DNA from: Paenibacillus spongiae
GTDB taxonomy: Bacteria > Bacillota > Bacilli > Paenibacillales > Paenibacillaceae
Assembly: GCF_024734895.1 (NCBI RefSeq)
Contig: NZ_CP091430.1
Span: forward strand, 4,606,501 to 4,670,500
Direction of reading: 5' to 3'
DNA: 64,000 nt
This document shows, piece by piece, positions 18,667 through 27,296 of this stretch. A program made the position numbers and the translations under genes. Each line of letters opens with the position of its first letter. Within the stretch, counting starts at the first letter, position 1. Under the pieces are notes generated by a model. The model worked only from the letters and a program-made list of their open reading frames with translations. It was not told where the DNA came from and ran no database searches.

Positions 18667-19341
18667 TCAACCTACAATCATCTTAAGCAATGCTTTGCCT
18701 TCTTCCACGAACCTGTCGAACGCCAGACGGTACGGCTTCAGTGCGGACACATTTGCGCCGGCCTTTTTCAGTTGGACTTCCGCATCGTCAATAATCTTGT
18801 TGAAGGATGCATAACAGCTGTCAAACTCAGCTTGGCCCTGTTTATACAGAACGCTCTTCTCATGTCCTGTTTCCGCCCTCGCGAATTGGAAGGCGATTTC
18901 GGTCAGTTTGATTTGGCAGCTGTTCTTAAGTGCATTGAGCTTACCTTTTGTTTCCTGTAAAATTTTGTTTATTTTTGCTTGATCAGGTTTGCCCGGCTTT
19001 TCCGGCTTTTCCGGTTTTTCCGGCTTCTCCGGCTTCCCAGGCTTTTCCGGTTTTTCCGGCTTGCCCGGCTTCTCCGGTTTATCCTTGCCATTGTTGTTAC
19101 CATTGTTGTTGCCATTGTTGTTGCCGTTGTTCTTGCCATTGTTGTTATCCGGCTTCACGACAATACCCGGCGGTTTTCCTGAACTAAAAGATTCCCATAG
19201 ATTCGTTAGGAAGGAATATGGGGAGAATGGGGAGAATGATGTGCTGGTTCCTTGAGCGGAAGTCGTTTTTGCCGGTACTAGCGAGATTGTAGATGCTAGC
19301 ATGACGGCGGCCATGACAGTTGCTATTTTACGCGTTTTCAC
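18667..19341 (-). CDS. Secreted protein with Asn-Gly and Lys-Pro-Glu/Gly repeats
   Basis: A 224-residue protein with a clear signal peptide (MKTRKIATVMAAVMLASTIS, cleavage probably after TSAQ or nearby). The middle, residues about 65-120, is pure low complexity: NNNG repeats followed by alternating KPE and KPG triplets, a stiff, charged, disordered spacer of the kind found in wall-associated proteins. The C-terminal 100 residues are predicted helical, with two Cys (NSCQIKL and FDSCYASF) that could form a disulfide outside the cell. Start is GTG with AAGGAG nine bases upstream. The gene begins six bases after the preceding membrane-protein gene, so the two are co-transcribed. I recognise no family for the C-terminal domain. 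Confidence 0.7.
   Translation of the reverse strand: MKTRKIATVMAAVMLASTISLVPAKTTSAQGTSTSFSPFSPYSFLTNLWESFSSGKPPGIVVKPDNNNGKNNGNNNGNNNGNNNGKDKPEKPGKPEKPEKPGKPEKPEKPEKPEKPGKPDQAKINKILQETKGKLNALKNSCQIKLTEIAFQFARAETGHEKSVLYKQGQAEFDSCYASFNKIIDDAEVQLKKAGANVSALKPYRLAFDRFVEEGKALLKMIVG
18982..19149 (-). repeat. In-frame low-complexity repeats (NNNG and KPE/KPG)
   Basis: Tandem triplets and quadruplets inside the secreted-protein gene: Asn/Gly codons at 19090-19149, then Lys-Pro-Glu/Gly codons at 18982-19089. The DNA is a near-perfect 9- to 12-base repeat array and may vary in copy number between strains. Confidence 0.8.
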
Positions 19342-19347
19342 AGTTCT

Positions 19348-20118
19348 TCACTCCTTCGGCTGATTGCGAGACATGTTCTCTTCGTTCAGGGATTGCTTAT
19401 AGCTCTTTCCCCGGCTCAGCCCATATTTGTGTGCGATACTAATTAACCGATCGTATTCATCTTCCGATAGTACTTCCATTGCTTTTCGCTTCAATTCTCG
19501 TTTCTCCTCGATCGTCAGCCCTCCGCTTAATGCGGCACGAAACGACTTCAGCTCTTCATGATCCCAGTGGCGTAGCAGAACGGAGCCGATTTCGATTTTT
19601 TCCGATATCGTCACGCTGCCTGCCGCTTTCTCCGCTTCCGCCTTCGAGATATTCGGCCGCTTGCCGGCTTCCGGTGCCGCTGTGGACCCACCTCCTTTCA
19701 CGGGCGGTTGTTCGGCAGATTTATTTGCCTTTCGATGAGGTGACTCCCGATCGGCTTCCGAATGGGTTGCCTTACCGGAATCCTTAATCGAGTCCTTGCT
19801 GCCTTCCTTGCCGGATGTCTCGTTCGTCGGCTTGCCGGACTCCAGGCCTGTTTCGGCAGACGGCTTGTCCTTGTCCTCTTGAGTATTAGTACCGGTAATG
19901 TTATCTAATGGCGCCGGGGCCGCGTCGGTCAACGCATTGAAGGTGTGCTCGGACATCGTTTCATCCATCAGCGCTTCGAGGAGCTTGTCCGTCATTCGAT
20001 CATAGGCGATCCAAGCCGCACTTATAAGCAGCAGCATCACGAAGATCACGGCGACGATCAATCGCCTCCAGATCGCTTTGCCCGCTTGTGTCCGATTATC
20101 GCTTTGCTGCTGTTTCAT
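19348..20118 (-). CDS. Membrane-anchored hypothetical protein
   Basis: A 256-residue protein with a basic cytoplasmic start (MKQQQSDNRTQAGKAIWRR), one membrane helix (LIVAVIFVMLLLISAAWIAY, about residues 20-40), a long Ser/Thr/Lys/Glu-rich disordered stretch (about 75-150), and a helical C-terminal domain (ISKAEAEKAAGSVTISEKI to KYGLSRGKSYKQSL). Topology should place the C-terminal domain outside the cell. Start at the ATG with GGGAGG eight bases upstream; a GTG one codon earlier is also possible. It is first gene of a unit with the secreted repeat protein. I recognise no family. Confidence 0.6.
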   Translation of the reverse strand: MKQQQSDNRTQAGKAIWRRLIVAVIFVMLLLISAAWIAYDRMTDKLLEALMDETMSEHTFNALTDAAPAPLDNITGTNTQEDKDKPSAETGLESGKPTNETSGKEGSKDSIKDSGKATHSEADRESPHRKANKSAEQPPVKGGGSTAAPEAGKRPNISKAEAEKAAGSVTISEKIEIGSVLLRHWDHEELKSFRAALSGGLTIEEKRELKRKAMEVLSEDEYDRLISIAHKYGLSRGKSYKQSLNEENMSRNQPKE

Positions 20119-20313
20119 CACGATAACCTCCCGAAAGTGCTATGCAAGTCGAAACGAAGATCTGGATCAACATCCCAGCTTTAACGGATCTAAGCTTTTG
20201 CGCTCAATGCGCTGGCGCTTTTCGTTATATCCCTCTATCGTTCAACTGATATAGGTACTTGCTATTCTTCCAGAAGCAAAGGTAGCATCCGAGCCGGAAG
20301 CGCAAACCAGGCT

Positions 20314-20856
20314 CTAGTCTCTTCTTATGAGCCTTCGCCATGGAGCGCCCGCTTTGAAGAGCAAGACGGCCATAATTGATGCAGCAGCCATGCCTATCAA
20401 CCCACCCGTACAATTTACGATGACATCCTGTAACGTGCTTGTCCGCATGGATACGCGTGACTGATTCCATTCATCCAAGCCGCTAACGATTGCAATATAC
20501 AGGAAGGATATGAAACATGCACGGCTCGTTCGCCGCAGCCTCGGCAAGAAGGTCAGGAATGCCAGGCCGCCCAATACGGCGTACACGAAGATATGCGCCG
20601 ATTTGCGGAACAGAAACTCCACGAAGCGGAACGGTTCCTCCTTCGCATCGATAACCGCCTTGCTGTAAGTCAAGGTTACAGCCGGTACAACATGAGTCAG
20701 ACGGTCCTTCGCAATGAACGATTTCAACCAGGGCTGTATCGATTGCGACGAATACGACTGCGATGAGAACCCGAAAACCAGCGCCGTCCACGCGATGAGC
20801 GTAAACAGCGCCAGCCATCTAGAAATTAACCGAATGCCGATCCCTCCCGGCCGCAT
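20314..20856 (-). CDS. VanZ-family membrane protein
   Basis: A membrane protein of about 180 residues with four predicted helices and VanZ-family signatures: FGFSSQSYSSQ after the first helix, FRKSAHIFVYAVLGGLAFL, and DEWNQSRVSMRTSTLQDVI with the conserved Glu and Asp. Its start is uncertain. ATG 20856 lies inside the upstream dehydrogenase gene and has no ribosome site, while a GGGAGGG directly downstream of it is spaced for an ATT codon at about 20838. Either way translation overlaps or touches the end of the UDP-glucose dehydrogenase gene, making this the last gene of the exopolysaccharide cluster. VanZ proteins are linked to lipid or glycopeptide phenotypes; the role here is unknown. Confidence 0.75.
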   Translation of the reverse strand: MRPGGIGIRLISRWLALFTLIAWTALVFGFSSQSYSSQSIQPWLKSFIAKDRLTHVVPAVTLTYSKAVIDAKEEPFRFVEFLFRKSAHIFVYAVLGGLAFLTFLPRLRRTSRACFISFLYIAIVSGLDEWNQSRVSMRTSTLQDVIVNCTGGLIGMAAASIMAVLLFKAGAPWRRLIRRD

Positions 20857-22162
20857 TGACAGAAGCCCGGCCGATCGAGTGATATTCAAATCCGCTGCGC
20901 TGCATCGTCTGCAAATCGAAGCAGTTCCGGCCATCAATCACGATCGGATGCTTCATTATTTGTCGTATGAGGTCCAAGTCCATGTCCAACACATCTTTCC
21001 ATTCGGTCAGAATGACGCATACATCGCTTCCAGCAACCGCCTGCTCGACACTTTTGAAATATTGCACCTCATGGGGCAGCTCGCGCCGTGCCGATTCTAC
21101 CGCAATCGGATCGAAAGCCCGAACGGAGGCGCCCTGCTTCAACAATTCAGGGATGATGGACAGAGACGGTGCGTACCGCATATCGTCGGTATTCGGCTTA
21201 AACGCAAGCCCAAGTACAGCTACCTGTTTACCCGCCAATCCACCTACCGATTCACGCAGCTTATCCATGATAATGAAGCGCTGACGCTGATTCGTCTTAA
21301 TCACCGACTTCAACAGCTCGAAATCATACCCGGCTTTATCCGCGATATGAGCAAGCGCGTACGTGTCCTTCGGGAAACAAGAACCGCCATATCCGATACC
21401 GGCCTGCAGAAATTTATTGCCGATCCGGCTGTCCAGCCCCATTCCCTCCGCAACGTCGATAACGTTTGCGCCTACGCGCTCGCATACGTTGGCAATGGCG
21501 TTAATGAACGATATTTTGGTCGCCAGAAACGTGTTGGCCGCATACTTGATCATCTCGGCGCTCTCCAGATCGGTCGTGAAGATGCGCGTATTGAACGGCG
21601 CGTGCAGCTCGGCGATCACCTTCGCAGCCTCCGCGTTATCGGAGCCGATCACCGCACGGTCCATGTTCATGCAATCCGATATCGCCGACCCTTCGCGGAG
21701 AAACTCCGGATTGGATACAACATCGAACGTAATCCACGGATATTTCTTGTTCGCCTGTACGACCTCTCGAACGAGTTCGGCGGTGCCGACGGGTACCGTG
21801 CTTTTATTAACAATGATTTTGCGGTTGTTCAGATGCTCGCCGATCTTCTTAGCAGCTGACATCACATACCGCATGTCCGCTTCGCCCGTATCCGACATCG
21901 GCGTGCCGACGGCAATGTAGATGATATCGGAAGCTTCGATCGCTTCACCGACCTCGGATGTAAAATAAAGCCGCTCCTGCTGCATATTTTTGGCGACGAG
22001 CTCCTCTAGCCCCGGTTCATAGATCGGGATTTCGCCCCGGCGGAGCCTCTCGATCTTATTCCGGTCCACATCGCAGCAGATAACGCGGTTTCCAACCTCG
22101 GCAAAGCAGGTCCCTGATACGAGTCCGACGTAGCCTGTTCCGATAACCGTAATTTTCCGCAT
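20819..22162 (-). CDS. ugd: UDP-glucose 6-dehydrogenase
   Basis: A 447-residue enzyme oxidising UDP-glucose to UDP-glucuronate with two NAD+. It begins MRKITVIGTGYVGLVSGTCF (GxGxxG NAD-binding motif), carries the central NKSTVPVGTAELVR, and has the active-site Cys in GYGGSCFPKDTYAL (about residue 260). The C-terminal UDP-binding domain includes LGLAFKPNTDDMRYAPSL. The start codon follows the galU stop directly (TAAATG), so the two enzymes are translationally coupled. UDP-GlcA would feed the epimerase at 26262 and the polymer. The B. subtilis relatives are TuaD, YtcA and Ugd. Confidence 0.95.
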   Translation of the reverse strand: MRKITVIGTGYVGLVSGTCFAEVGNRVICCDVDRNKIERLRRGEIPIYEPGLEELVAKNMQQERLYFTSEVGEAIEASDIIYIAVGTPMSDTGEADMRYVMSAAKKIGEHLNNRKIIVNKSTVPVGTAELVREVVQANKKYPWITFDVVSNPEFLREGSAISDCMNMDRAVIGSDNAEAAKVIAELHAPFNTRIFTTDLESAEMIKYAANTFLATKISFINAIANVCERVGANVIDVAEGMGLDSRIGNKFLQAGIGYGGSCFPKDTYALAHIADKAGYDFELLKSVIKTNQRQRFIIMDKLRESVGGLAGKQVAVLGLAFKPNTDDMRYAPSLSIIPELLKQGASVRAFDPIAVESARRELPHEVQYFKSVEQAVAGSDVCVILTEWKDVLDMDLDLIRQIMKHPIVIDGRNCFDLQTMQRSGFEYHSIGRASVNAAGRDRHSVNF

Positions 22163-23065
22163 TTATTTCGCCACCTTGTTCAGTAATGGAAAATGCTGCT
22201 CGTAAACCTGTTGAATGTAGTTCAGCATATCGCCCTTCAAGTCTTCGCGCTGCAGCGCGAAATCGAGCGTTGCCTTAATAAAGCCGAATTTATCGCCGAC
22301 ATCGTATCGAACGCCCTCGAAATTGTAAGCAAGTACAGTCTTCTGATCATTCAGCTTCTTGATCGCATCCGTCAGCTGGATTTCACCGCCGGCGCCCGGT
22401 GCCTGATGCTCCAGAATATCGAAAATTTCCGGCGTCAGCACATAACGGCCCATAATGGCATAATTCGATGGCGCAGCTTTCCGGGATGGCTTCTCAACGA
22501 GCGTATCCAGGAAGAAGACGGACGGTTCAATGGAAGACCCGCGAGGCGCGATGATGCCGTATTTGGATACATCCTCATCGCTGACCCGCTGTACGCCTAC
22601 GACGGAGGACGAGAATCGGCTGAACACGCGGATCAGCTGACTGAGACACGGCGTCTCGGATTGCACGATATCGTCGCCAAGCAGAACGGCGAACGGCTCG
22701 TCGCCTACAAAGCTGCGGGCGCACCAGATCGCATGCCCAAGCCCTTTCGGTTCCTTCTGCCGGATATAGTGGATGTTCGCCATTTCGGAAATCGCCCGGA
22801 TCTGTTCAAGCTCCTTCGTCTTTCCTTTCTGATCCAGCGTCTCCTCCAGCTCGAAGGACTTGTCGAAATGATCTTCGATGGCGCGTTTACCGCGACCGCT
22901 TACGATGAGAATGTCCTCGATTCCGGAGGCAATAGCCTCCTCAATAATGTATTGAATGGTTGGTTTGTCCACAATCGGCAGCATTTCTTTGGGCTGCGCT
23001 TTCGTCGCCGGAAGAAACCGAGTGCCAAGGCCTGCGGCCGGGATAATCGCTTTACGGACTTTCAT
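22163..23065 (-). CDS. galU: UTP-glucose-1-phosphate uridylyltransferase
   Basis: A 300-residue nucleotidyltransferase making UDP-glucose from UTP and glucose 1-phosphate. It opens [20 protein letters not shown], with the [19 protein letters not shown] signature, and has LLGDDIV for metal and nucleotide binding and [10 protein letters not shown] typical of GalU/GtaB. The start is ATG 23065 with AGGAGG upstream; the frame extends to 23128 without a ribosome site. It supplies the following UDP-glucose dehydrogenase and, with the nearby glg genes, competes for glucose 1-phosphate. Confidence 0.95.
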   Translation of the reverse strand: MKVRKAIIPAAGLGTRFLPATKAQPKEMLPIVDKPTIQYIIEEAIASGIEDILIVSGRGKRAIEDHFDKSFELEETLDQKGKTKELEQIRAISEMANIHYIRQKEPKGLGHAIWCARSFVGDEPFAVLLGDDIVQSETPCLSQLIRVFSRFSSSVVGVQRVSDEDVSKYGIIAPRGSSIEPSVFFLDTLVEKPSRKAAPSNYAIMGRYVLTPEIFDILEHQAPGAGGEIQLTDAIKKLNDQKTVLAYNFEGVRYDVGDKFGFIKATLDFALQREDLKGDMLNYIQQVYEQHFPLLNKVAK

Positions 23066-23099
23066 AATCGGAAACCTCCTAATAGTTTTGTGAGTATGT

Positions 23100-23119
23100 A
23101 CCGCTTCTGCAGAAGCGGT
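23100..23119. other. 20-base perfect inverted repeat between aminotransferase and galU
   Basis: ACCGCTTC-TGCA-GAAGCGGT gives an 8-bp stem with a 4-base loop. No T-run follows on the minus strand, so it is more likely an mRNA processing or stabilising hairpin inside the operon than a terminator. Confidence 0.5.
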
Positions 23120-23171
23120 TTCGAGCAAAACTTACTTCGAAAGCATAAGCATGGGATTCTCAAGCTTGCGT

Positions 23172-24341
23172 TCATATAGCCGCGTGTTTAGCCGATAGCC
23201 GGATATGATGCGAGATGCAATCTATCACGCGACCCTGATCCTGAACGCTCATCGCTGTCCCGGACGGCAGGCAAATCCCTTGCTTGAACAATTGATCCGA
23301 TACGCTGTATTGAGGCATATGAGGGAAATAATCGTATTTGCGGAGCAGGGGCTGAAGATGCATCGGCTTCCAGACCGGCCTCGCCTCGATATTCTCATCG
23401 GCCAAAGCCCGCAGCAGGTCTGTCGTTGCGATCCCGGTCATATGCGGATTGATCGTGAGCGCCGTCAGCCACCTTGTCGACCGGCCGAAATTGGCTTCCG
23501 GCATGAAAGACACGCCTTCAATGTTCCCCAGCGTCTGTTCGTAACGGTCGAACACGGCACGCCGGGCCGATATGCGATTCTCCAGCTGCTGCAGCTGGCC
23601 ACGGCCGACGCCTGCAAGCAGATTGCTCATACGGTAGTTATAGCCCACCTCGCTGTGCTCGTAATGCAGCGCCGGCTCGCGCGACTGCGTCGCCCAGTAT
23701 CTCGCTTTGGAGAGCGCCTCGGCATTATCCGATACGAGCATCCCCCCGCCTGAGGTCGTGATGATTTTATTCCCGTTAAAAGAGTAAATCCCGAATTCGC
23801 CAAGCGTCCCGCTTGCTTTGCCCTTGTAGGTCGCGCCCAGCGACTCGGCTGCATCTTCGATGATCGGTATGCCAAACCGTTCGCACAGATCGATAATCGG
23901 ATCCATGTCCGCGCTTTGCCCGTAGAGATTGACGACCATTACCGCTTTCGGCAGCCGGCCTTCCTTGCGGGCCGCGACAAGCGCCCGTTCAAGCGCTTTG
24001 GGCGACATATTCCATGTTTCGAAATCCGAATCGATGAACACCGGCTCAGCGCCTTCATACAGAATCGGGTTGACGCTGGCTACGAAGGTGAGTGTGGATA
24101 CGAACACCGTGTCCCCTCTGCCAACACCGGCAAGCTTGAGCGCGAGATGAAGACCGGCTGTTCCCGAGCTTAGCGCAACAGCACCACGTGCCCCCGTCAT
24201 CTCCGAAACCTCTCGTTCAAACCCGTCCACATTCGGCCCAAGCGGGGCGATCCAGTTCGTTATGAAAGCCTCCTGCACATAACGCTGCTCGGCCTCTCCC
24301 ATATGGGGAGGCGACAGATAAATGCGTCCTTGATTCGCCAA
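23172..24341 (-). CDS. DegT/DnrJ/EryC1-type sugar aminotransferase
   Basis: A 389-residue PLP-dependent aminotransferase of the sugar-nucleotide type (related to EpsN, PglE and LsgG). It shows VALSSGTAGLHLALKLAGVG, the PLP-phosphate region, IEDAAESLGATYKGKASG, and the Schiff-base Lys in YSFNGNKIITTSGGG. It should transfer an amino group to the 4-keto (or 3-keto) position of a UDP-sugar made by the PglF-type dehydratase encoded at 33015-34847. The start codon is TTG 24341, with GAGGAG nine bases upstream. It sits between the fused glycosyltransferase and galU, separated from the former by a strong hairpin. Confidence 0.88.
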   Translation of the reverse strand: MANQGRIYLSPPHMGEAEQRYVQEAFITNWIAPLGPNVDGFEREVSEMTGARGAVALSSGTAGLHLALKLAGVGRGDTVFVSTLTFVASVNPILYEGAEPVFIDSDFETWNMSPKALERALVAARKEGRLPKAVMVVNLYGQSADMDPIIDLCERFGIPIIEDAAESLGATYKGKASGTLGEFGIYSFNGNKIITTSGGGMLVSDNAEALSKARYWATQSREPALHYEHSEVGYNYRMSNLLAGVGRGQLQQLENRISARRAVFDRYEQTLGNIEGVSFMPEANFGRSTRWLTALTINPHMTGIATTDLLRALADENIEARPVWKPMHLQPLLRKYDYFPHMPQYSVSDQLFKQGICLPSGTAMSVQDQGRVIDCISHHIRLSAKHAAI

Positions 24342-24396
24342 GCATTATCACTCCTCGTATGTAAATGTACGCTGTAATTGCAATGAACCCGTCCTC

Positions 24397-24423
24397 GCAG
24401 AAGGCGCCTTATGCGCCTTCTGC
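24397..24423 (-). other. Perfect hairpin spanning the stop codon of the fused transferase gene
   Basis: GCAGAAGGCGC and GCGCCTTCTGC form an 11-bp stem with a 5-base loop, and the TAA stop of the upstream gene lies in the loop region. There is no T-run. It could reduce or stabilise expression of downstream genes in the operon. Confidence 0.55.
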
Positions 24424-26217
24424 TTCCCTGCTGCCAACGAACTTGCGTACCGTGGCTTGCCCTTCCTGCTGAATACCTTCCCGTTTCATCACTTTGAACA
24501 CTGTCATAAAGGCGATTTTCAAGTCGAGCCAGAACGATTGATGATCCACATACCACACATCAAGGCGGAATTTCTCCTCCCAGGACACGCTGTTGCGGCC
24601 GTTCACCTGCGCCCAGCCCGTTATGCCGGGTCTAAGATCATGCCTTCTCGCTTGCTCATCCGAATACAGTGGCAAATATTCCATAAGAAGCGGCCTAGGA
24701 CCGATCAGGCTCATATCGCCCCGAACGACATTGAAGAGCTGAGGCAGCTCGTCGAGACTAAGCTTGCGCAGCAATTTACCAAAGGCGGTCAATCGAACCT
24801 CATCGGGCAGCAGTTCCCCGTCAGGTCTCCTTGCATCCGTCATCGTCCTGAATTTATACACATGGAAGGGGACGCCGAATTTGCCCGGACGCTGCTGCTT
24901 GAACAAGACAGGTCCGCCCAGCTTGATTCGTACGGCAAGCGCAGTAAGCGCAATGACCGGCGATAGCAGCGCGATTGCCGGCAAGCTGACCGTCAGATCG
25001 ACCGTCCGCTTCAGCAGCAGCTGAAATCGTCTTCCCCATCGCCCGCCAACGCGCCTCTCCGTCTCGCGGTACATCGCCGCAATCCGCTCGACGACCGCCG
25101 TCTCGGTAAAGTGATTCTCAATCCGCCGCCGGCCGGCCATGCCAAGCTTCATCCGCAGGCCTTCATTCGTCATCAACCGGATGAGCGCATCGGCAAGCTT
25201 CTCGGCATTCTTGTAGGGAACCAGCATGCCCGTCGGCTCGTCCCCATTCCGCCACTTGGCCTCTCCGCTTCGAACGAGCTCGCGGGTTCCAAGCACATCG
25301 GTAGCCACGACCGGCTTACCGTAAGCCATCGCCTCCATCAACGAACGCGGAATGCCTTCCTTCTCGCTCGTCAGCGTCACCGCATCGGACATGAGCAGCC
25401 AAGGCACGAGCGGAGATTGCTGTCCGATGAGAACAACGTCCCCGGCTAACCCTTCCGATTCAATCCGCTTGCGGATTTCGCCTTCCAGCGGACCTTGTCC
25501 GGCGAGAACGGTGACCCAGCCGAGTCTGCCTTCGCGCTTGGCGTGAAGCAGTCCGTCAAGAAGCAGGTTATGATCCTTAACGGTTTCGAAACGCGCTGCC
25601 ATCAGCAGCATCGGAACATCCTCCCGGATCCCGTAGGCGCGCTTCAAATCCTCGGCCTTCAGCTTATGAATCGCGTTCAGGCCTGCGGAATCCAGCTTGT
25701 CCAAATCGACGCCGTTGCCCTCGTAATACATCTTCCGCCAGGGCGCGAGCCGCTGCATGACGGCGATATCCTCATGGTTCTGAGACGCCAGCGCATCGCA
25801 GAACCATGCTCCCGCTTTCTCCAGAAGACGGTAAACGTTATACGCGATGCGGGATTGTCCGCTATAGAACGGAAGACCGTGGCTCGTATGAATGACAATC
25901 GGCACGCCGGACAACCGGGCAGCAATGCGGCCGATAATGCCAGCCTTCGCCGTATGGGTGTGCACGATATCGTAGCGTTCCGTCTTGAACAGCTTTCGCA
26001 TTCGCCAGATCGATCTCATATCCTGAAACGGCTTGATGGCCCGGTTCATCGGCACGCTCCGCCATTGGAACGGGTAAGCGGCTTGAATCGTCGAATCGAT
26101 TCCGTCTCCTGACGATATGAAGGTTACGTCATAACCGGCCGCTTGCAGCAAGGCCAGCTTATCGCCCAGTATTTTGTGGCTGATGCCCGACGTGCACACA
26201 TGCGCCACTTTTCTCAT
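24409..26217 (-). CDS. Fusion of GT4 glycosyltransferase and initiating sugar phosphotransferase
   Basis: A 602-residue two-domain protein. Residues 1 to about 375 are a GT-B fold glycosyltransferase (VAHVCTSGISHKILGDKLAL, VHTHTAKAGIIGRIAARLSG, LTSEKEGIPRSLMEAMAYGK with the nucleotide-binding Glu). Residues about 390-600 are a bacterial sugar transferase (PGT) domain: membrane helix PAIALLSPVIALTALAVRI, VYKFRTM, LDELPQLFNVVRGDMSLIGP, LRPGITGWAQVNGR and DVWYVDHQSFWLDL. The PGT domain puts the first sugar phosphate on undecaprenyl phosphate and the GT domain probably adds the second, like PglC and PglA on one chain. Start chosen at ATG 26217, after GGATGGGGAG. Confidence 0.88.
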   Translation of the reverse strand: MRKVAHVCTSGISHKILGDKLALLQAAGYDVTFISSGDGIDSTIQAAYPFQWRSVPMNRAIKPFQDMRSIWRMRKLFKTERYDIVHTHTAKAGIIGRIAARLSGVPIVIHTSHGLPFYSGQSRIAYNVYRLLEKAGAWFCDALASQNHEDIAVMQRLAPWRKMYYEGNGVDLDKLDSAGLNAIHKLKAEDLKRAYGIREDVPMLLMAARFETVKDHNLLLDGLLHAKREGRLGWVTVLAGQGPLEGEIRKRIESEGLAGDVVLIGQQSPLVPWLLMSDAVTLTSEKEGIPRSLMEAMAYGKPVVATDVLGTRELVRSGEAKWRNGDEPTGMLVPYKNAEKLADALIRLMTNEGLRMKLGMAGRRRIENHFTETAVVERIAAMYRETERRVGGRWGRRFQLLLKRTVDLTVSLPAIALLSPVIALTALAVRIKLGGPVLFKQQRPGKFGVPFHVYKFRTMTDARRPDGELLPDEVRLTAFGKLLRKLSLDELPQLFNVVRGDMSLIGPRPLLMEYLPLYSDEQARRHDLRPGITGWAQVNGRNSVSWEEKFRLDVWYVDHQSFWLDLKIAFMTVFKVMKREGIQQEGQATVRKFVGSREAEGA

Positions 26218-26261
26218 GCTTCTCCCCATCCTTTGTCTTGCGACGTCATTGATTGCTCTTC

Positions 26262-27296
26262 TTAACGAACAAGCTGTTCGGCCGTCCTCCGCGAAGCGTA
26301 ATAGGTCTGATACCAATCGACGAAGCGGCCAATCCCCTCATCCAGTGTGGTTGTCGGCTTGAATCCGACATCCCGCGCAAGGTCATCGATATCCGCGAAC
26401 GTTGCCTCTACATCCCCCGGCTGCATCGGTAAATAGGTCAGATTCGCCTGCTTGCCAAGCTTCTGTTCGATCGTCTTGATGAACGTCATCAATTCGACCG
26501 GCTTGTTGTTCCCGATATTATAAACCCGGTATGGCGCATAGCTGGAGCCCGCATCCGGTTGTTCGCGGTTCCAATCCGGATCCGCTTCCGGAGGCCGACC
26601 GTGCAGCCGCACGATACCCTCTACGATATCGTCGATGTACGTAAAATCGCGCTGCATCCGTCCTTCGTTAAACACTTTGATCGGAACACCGCTCTCGATA
26701 TCCCGTGTAAAGCTGAAGTACGCCATATCCGGCCTTCCCCATGGCCCATATACCGTGAAGAAACGAAGACCCGTCGTCGGCAGTCCATACAGATGGCTGT
26801 AAGTGTGCGCCATCAGCTCATTCGCTTTTTTCGTGGCGGCATATAAGCTGACGGGATGATCGACACTGTCATGGACGCTGAATGGCATCTTGACGTTCGC
26901 TCCATAGACCGAGCTGGATGATGCGTAGAGCAAATGTTTGATTTCATGACGCCTGCACGCTTCCAGCACGTTGCCGAATCCAACCAGATTGGAGTCGAGA
27001 TAAGCGAACGGGTTCGTGATGCTGTATCGAACTCCTGCTTGCGCCGCCAGATGGACGACGGTCTTGATTTTGTACTTCTTAAAGATAATGCTCAGATCAT
27101 TGAATTTAGCGACGTCCGCTTCAATTCCGACGAAATAAGGATGCCGCTTCAGCATGCCGAACCGGTCTTTCTTTAACTGAACGTCGTAATAATCGTTGAA
27201 ATTATCGATGCCGACAACCTCATGTCCCTCTGCAAGAAGCCGTTCACTCAAGTGATAGCCGACAAAACCGGCTGCTCCGGTAACAAGTATGGTCAT
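26262..27296 (-). CDS. NAD-dependent epimerase, UDP-glucuronate 4-epimerase type
   Basis: A 344-residue short-chain dehydrogenase/reductase of the extended class. It has VTGAAGFVGYHLSERLLAEG (NAD loop), DNFNDYYDVQLKKDR, a motif shared with UDP-GlcA 4-epimerases (LspL, Cap1J), the catalytic YAATKK (Tyr/Lys) and FFTVYGPWGRPDMAYF, characteristic of this subgroup. It would interconvert UDP-glucuronate, from the ugd product, and UDP-galacturonate for the polymer. Its ATG overlaps the upstream glycosyltransferase stop by four bases. A UDP-GlcNAc/UDP-Glc 4-epimerase is less likely because of these motifs. Confidence 0.87.
   Translation of the reverse strand: MTILVTGAAGFVGYHLSERLLAEGHEVVGIDNFNDYYDVQLKKDRFGMLKRHPYFVGIEADVAKFNDLSIIFKKYKIKTVVHLAAQAGVRYSITNPFAYLDSNLVGFGNVLEACRRHEIKHLLYASSSSVYGANVKMPFSVHDSVDHPVSLYAATKKANELMAHTYSHLYGLPTTGLRFFTVYGPWGRPDMAYFSFTRDIESGVPIKVFNEGRMQRDFTYIDDIVEGIVRLHGRPPEADPDWNREQPDAGSSYAPYRVYNIGNNKPVELMTFIKTIEQKLGKQANLTYLPMQPGDVEATFADIDDLARDVGFKPTTTLDEGIGRFVDWYQTYYASRRTAEQLVR

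Noticed and set aside
18982-19149. CRISPR or intergenic tandem repeat
   Set aside because: The repeats are in frame inside a signal-peptide-bearing gene and encode NNNG and KPE/KPG units.
20714-21859. 381-codon open frame on the plus strand
   Set aside because: Antisense to the UDP-glucose dehydrogenase gene; no start signal and no recognisable motif.
22193-23179. 328-codon open frame on the plus strand
   Set aside because: Antisense to galU; a shadow of its codon usage.
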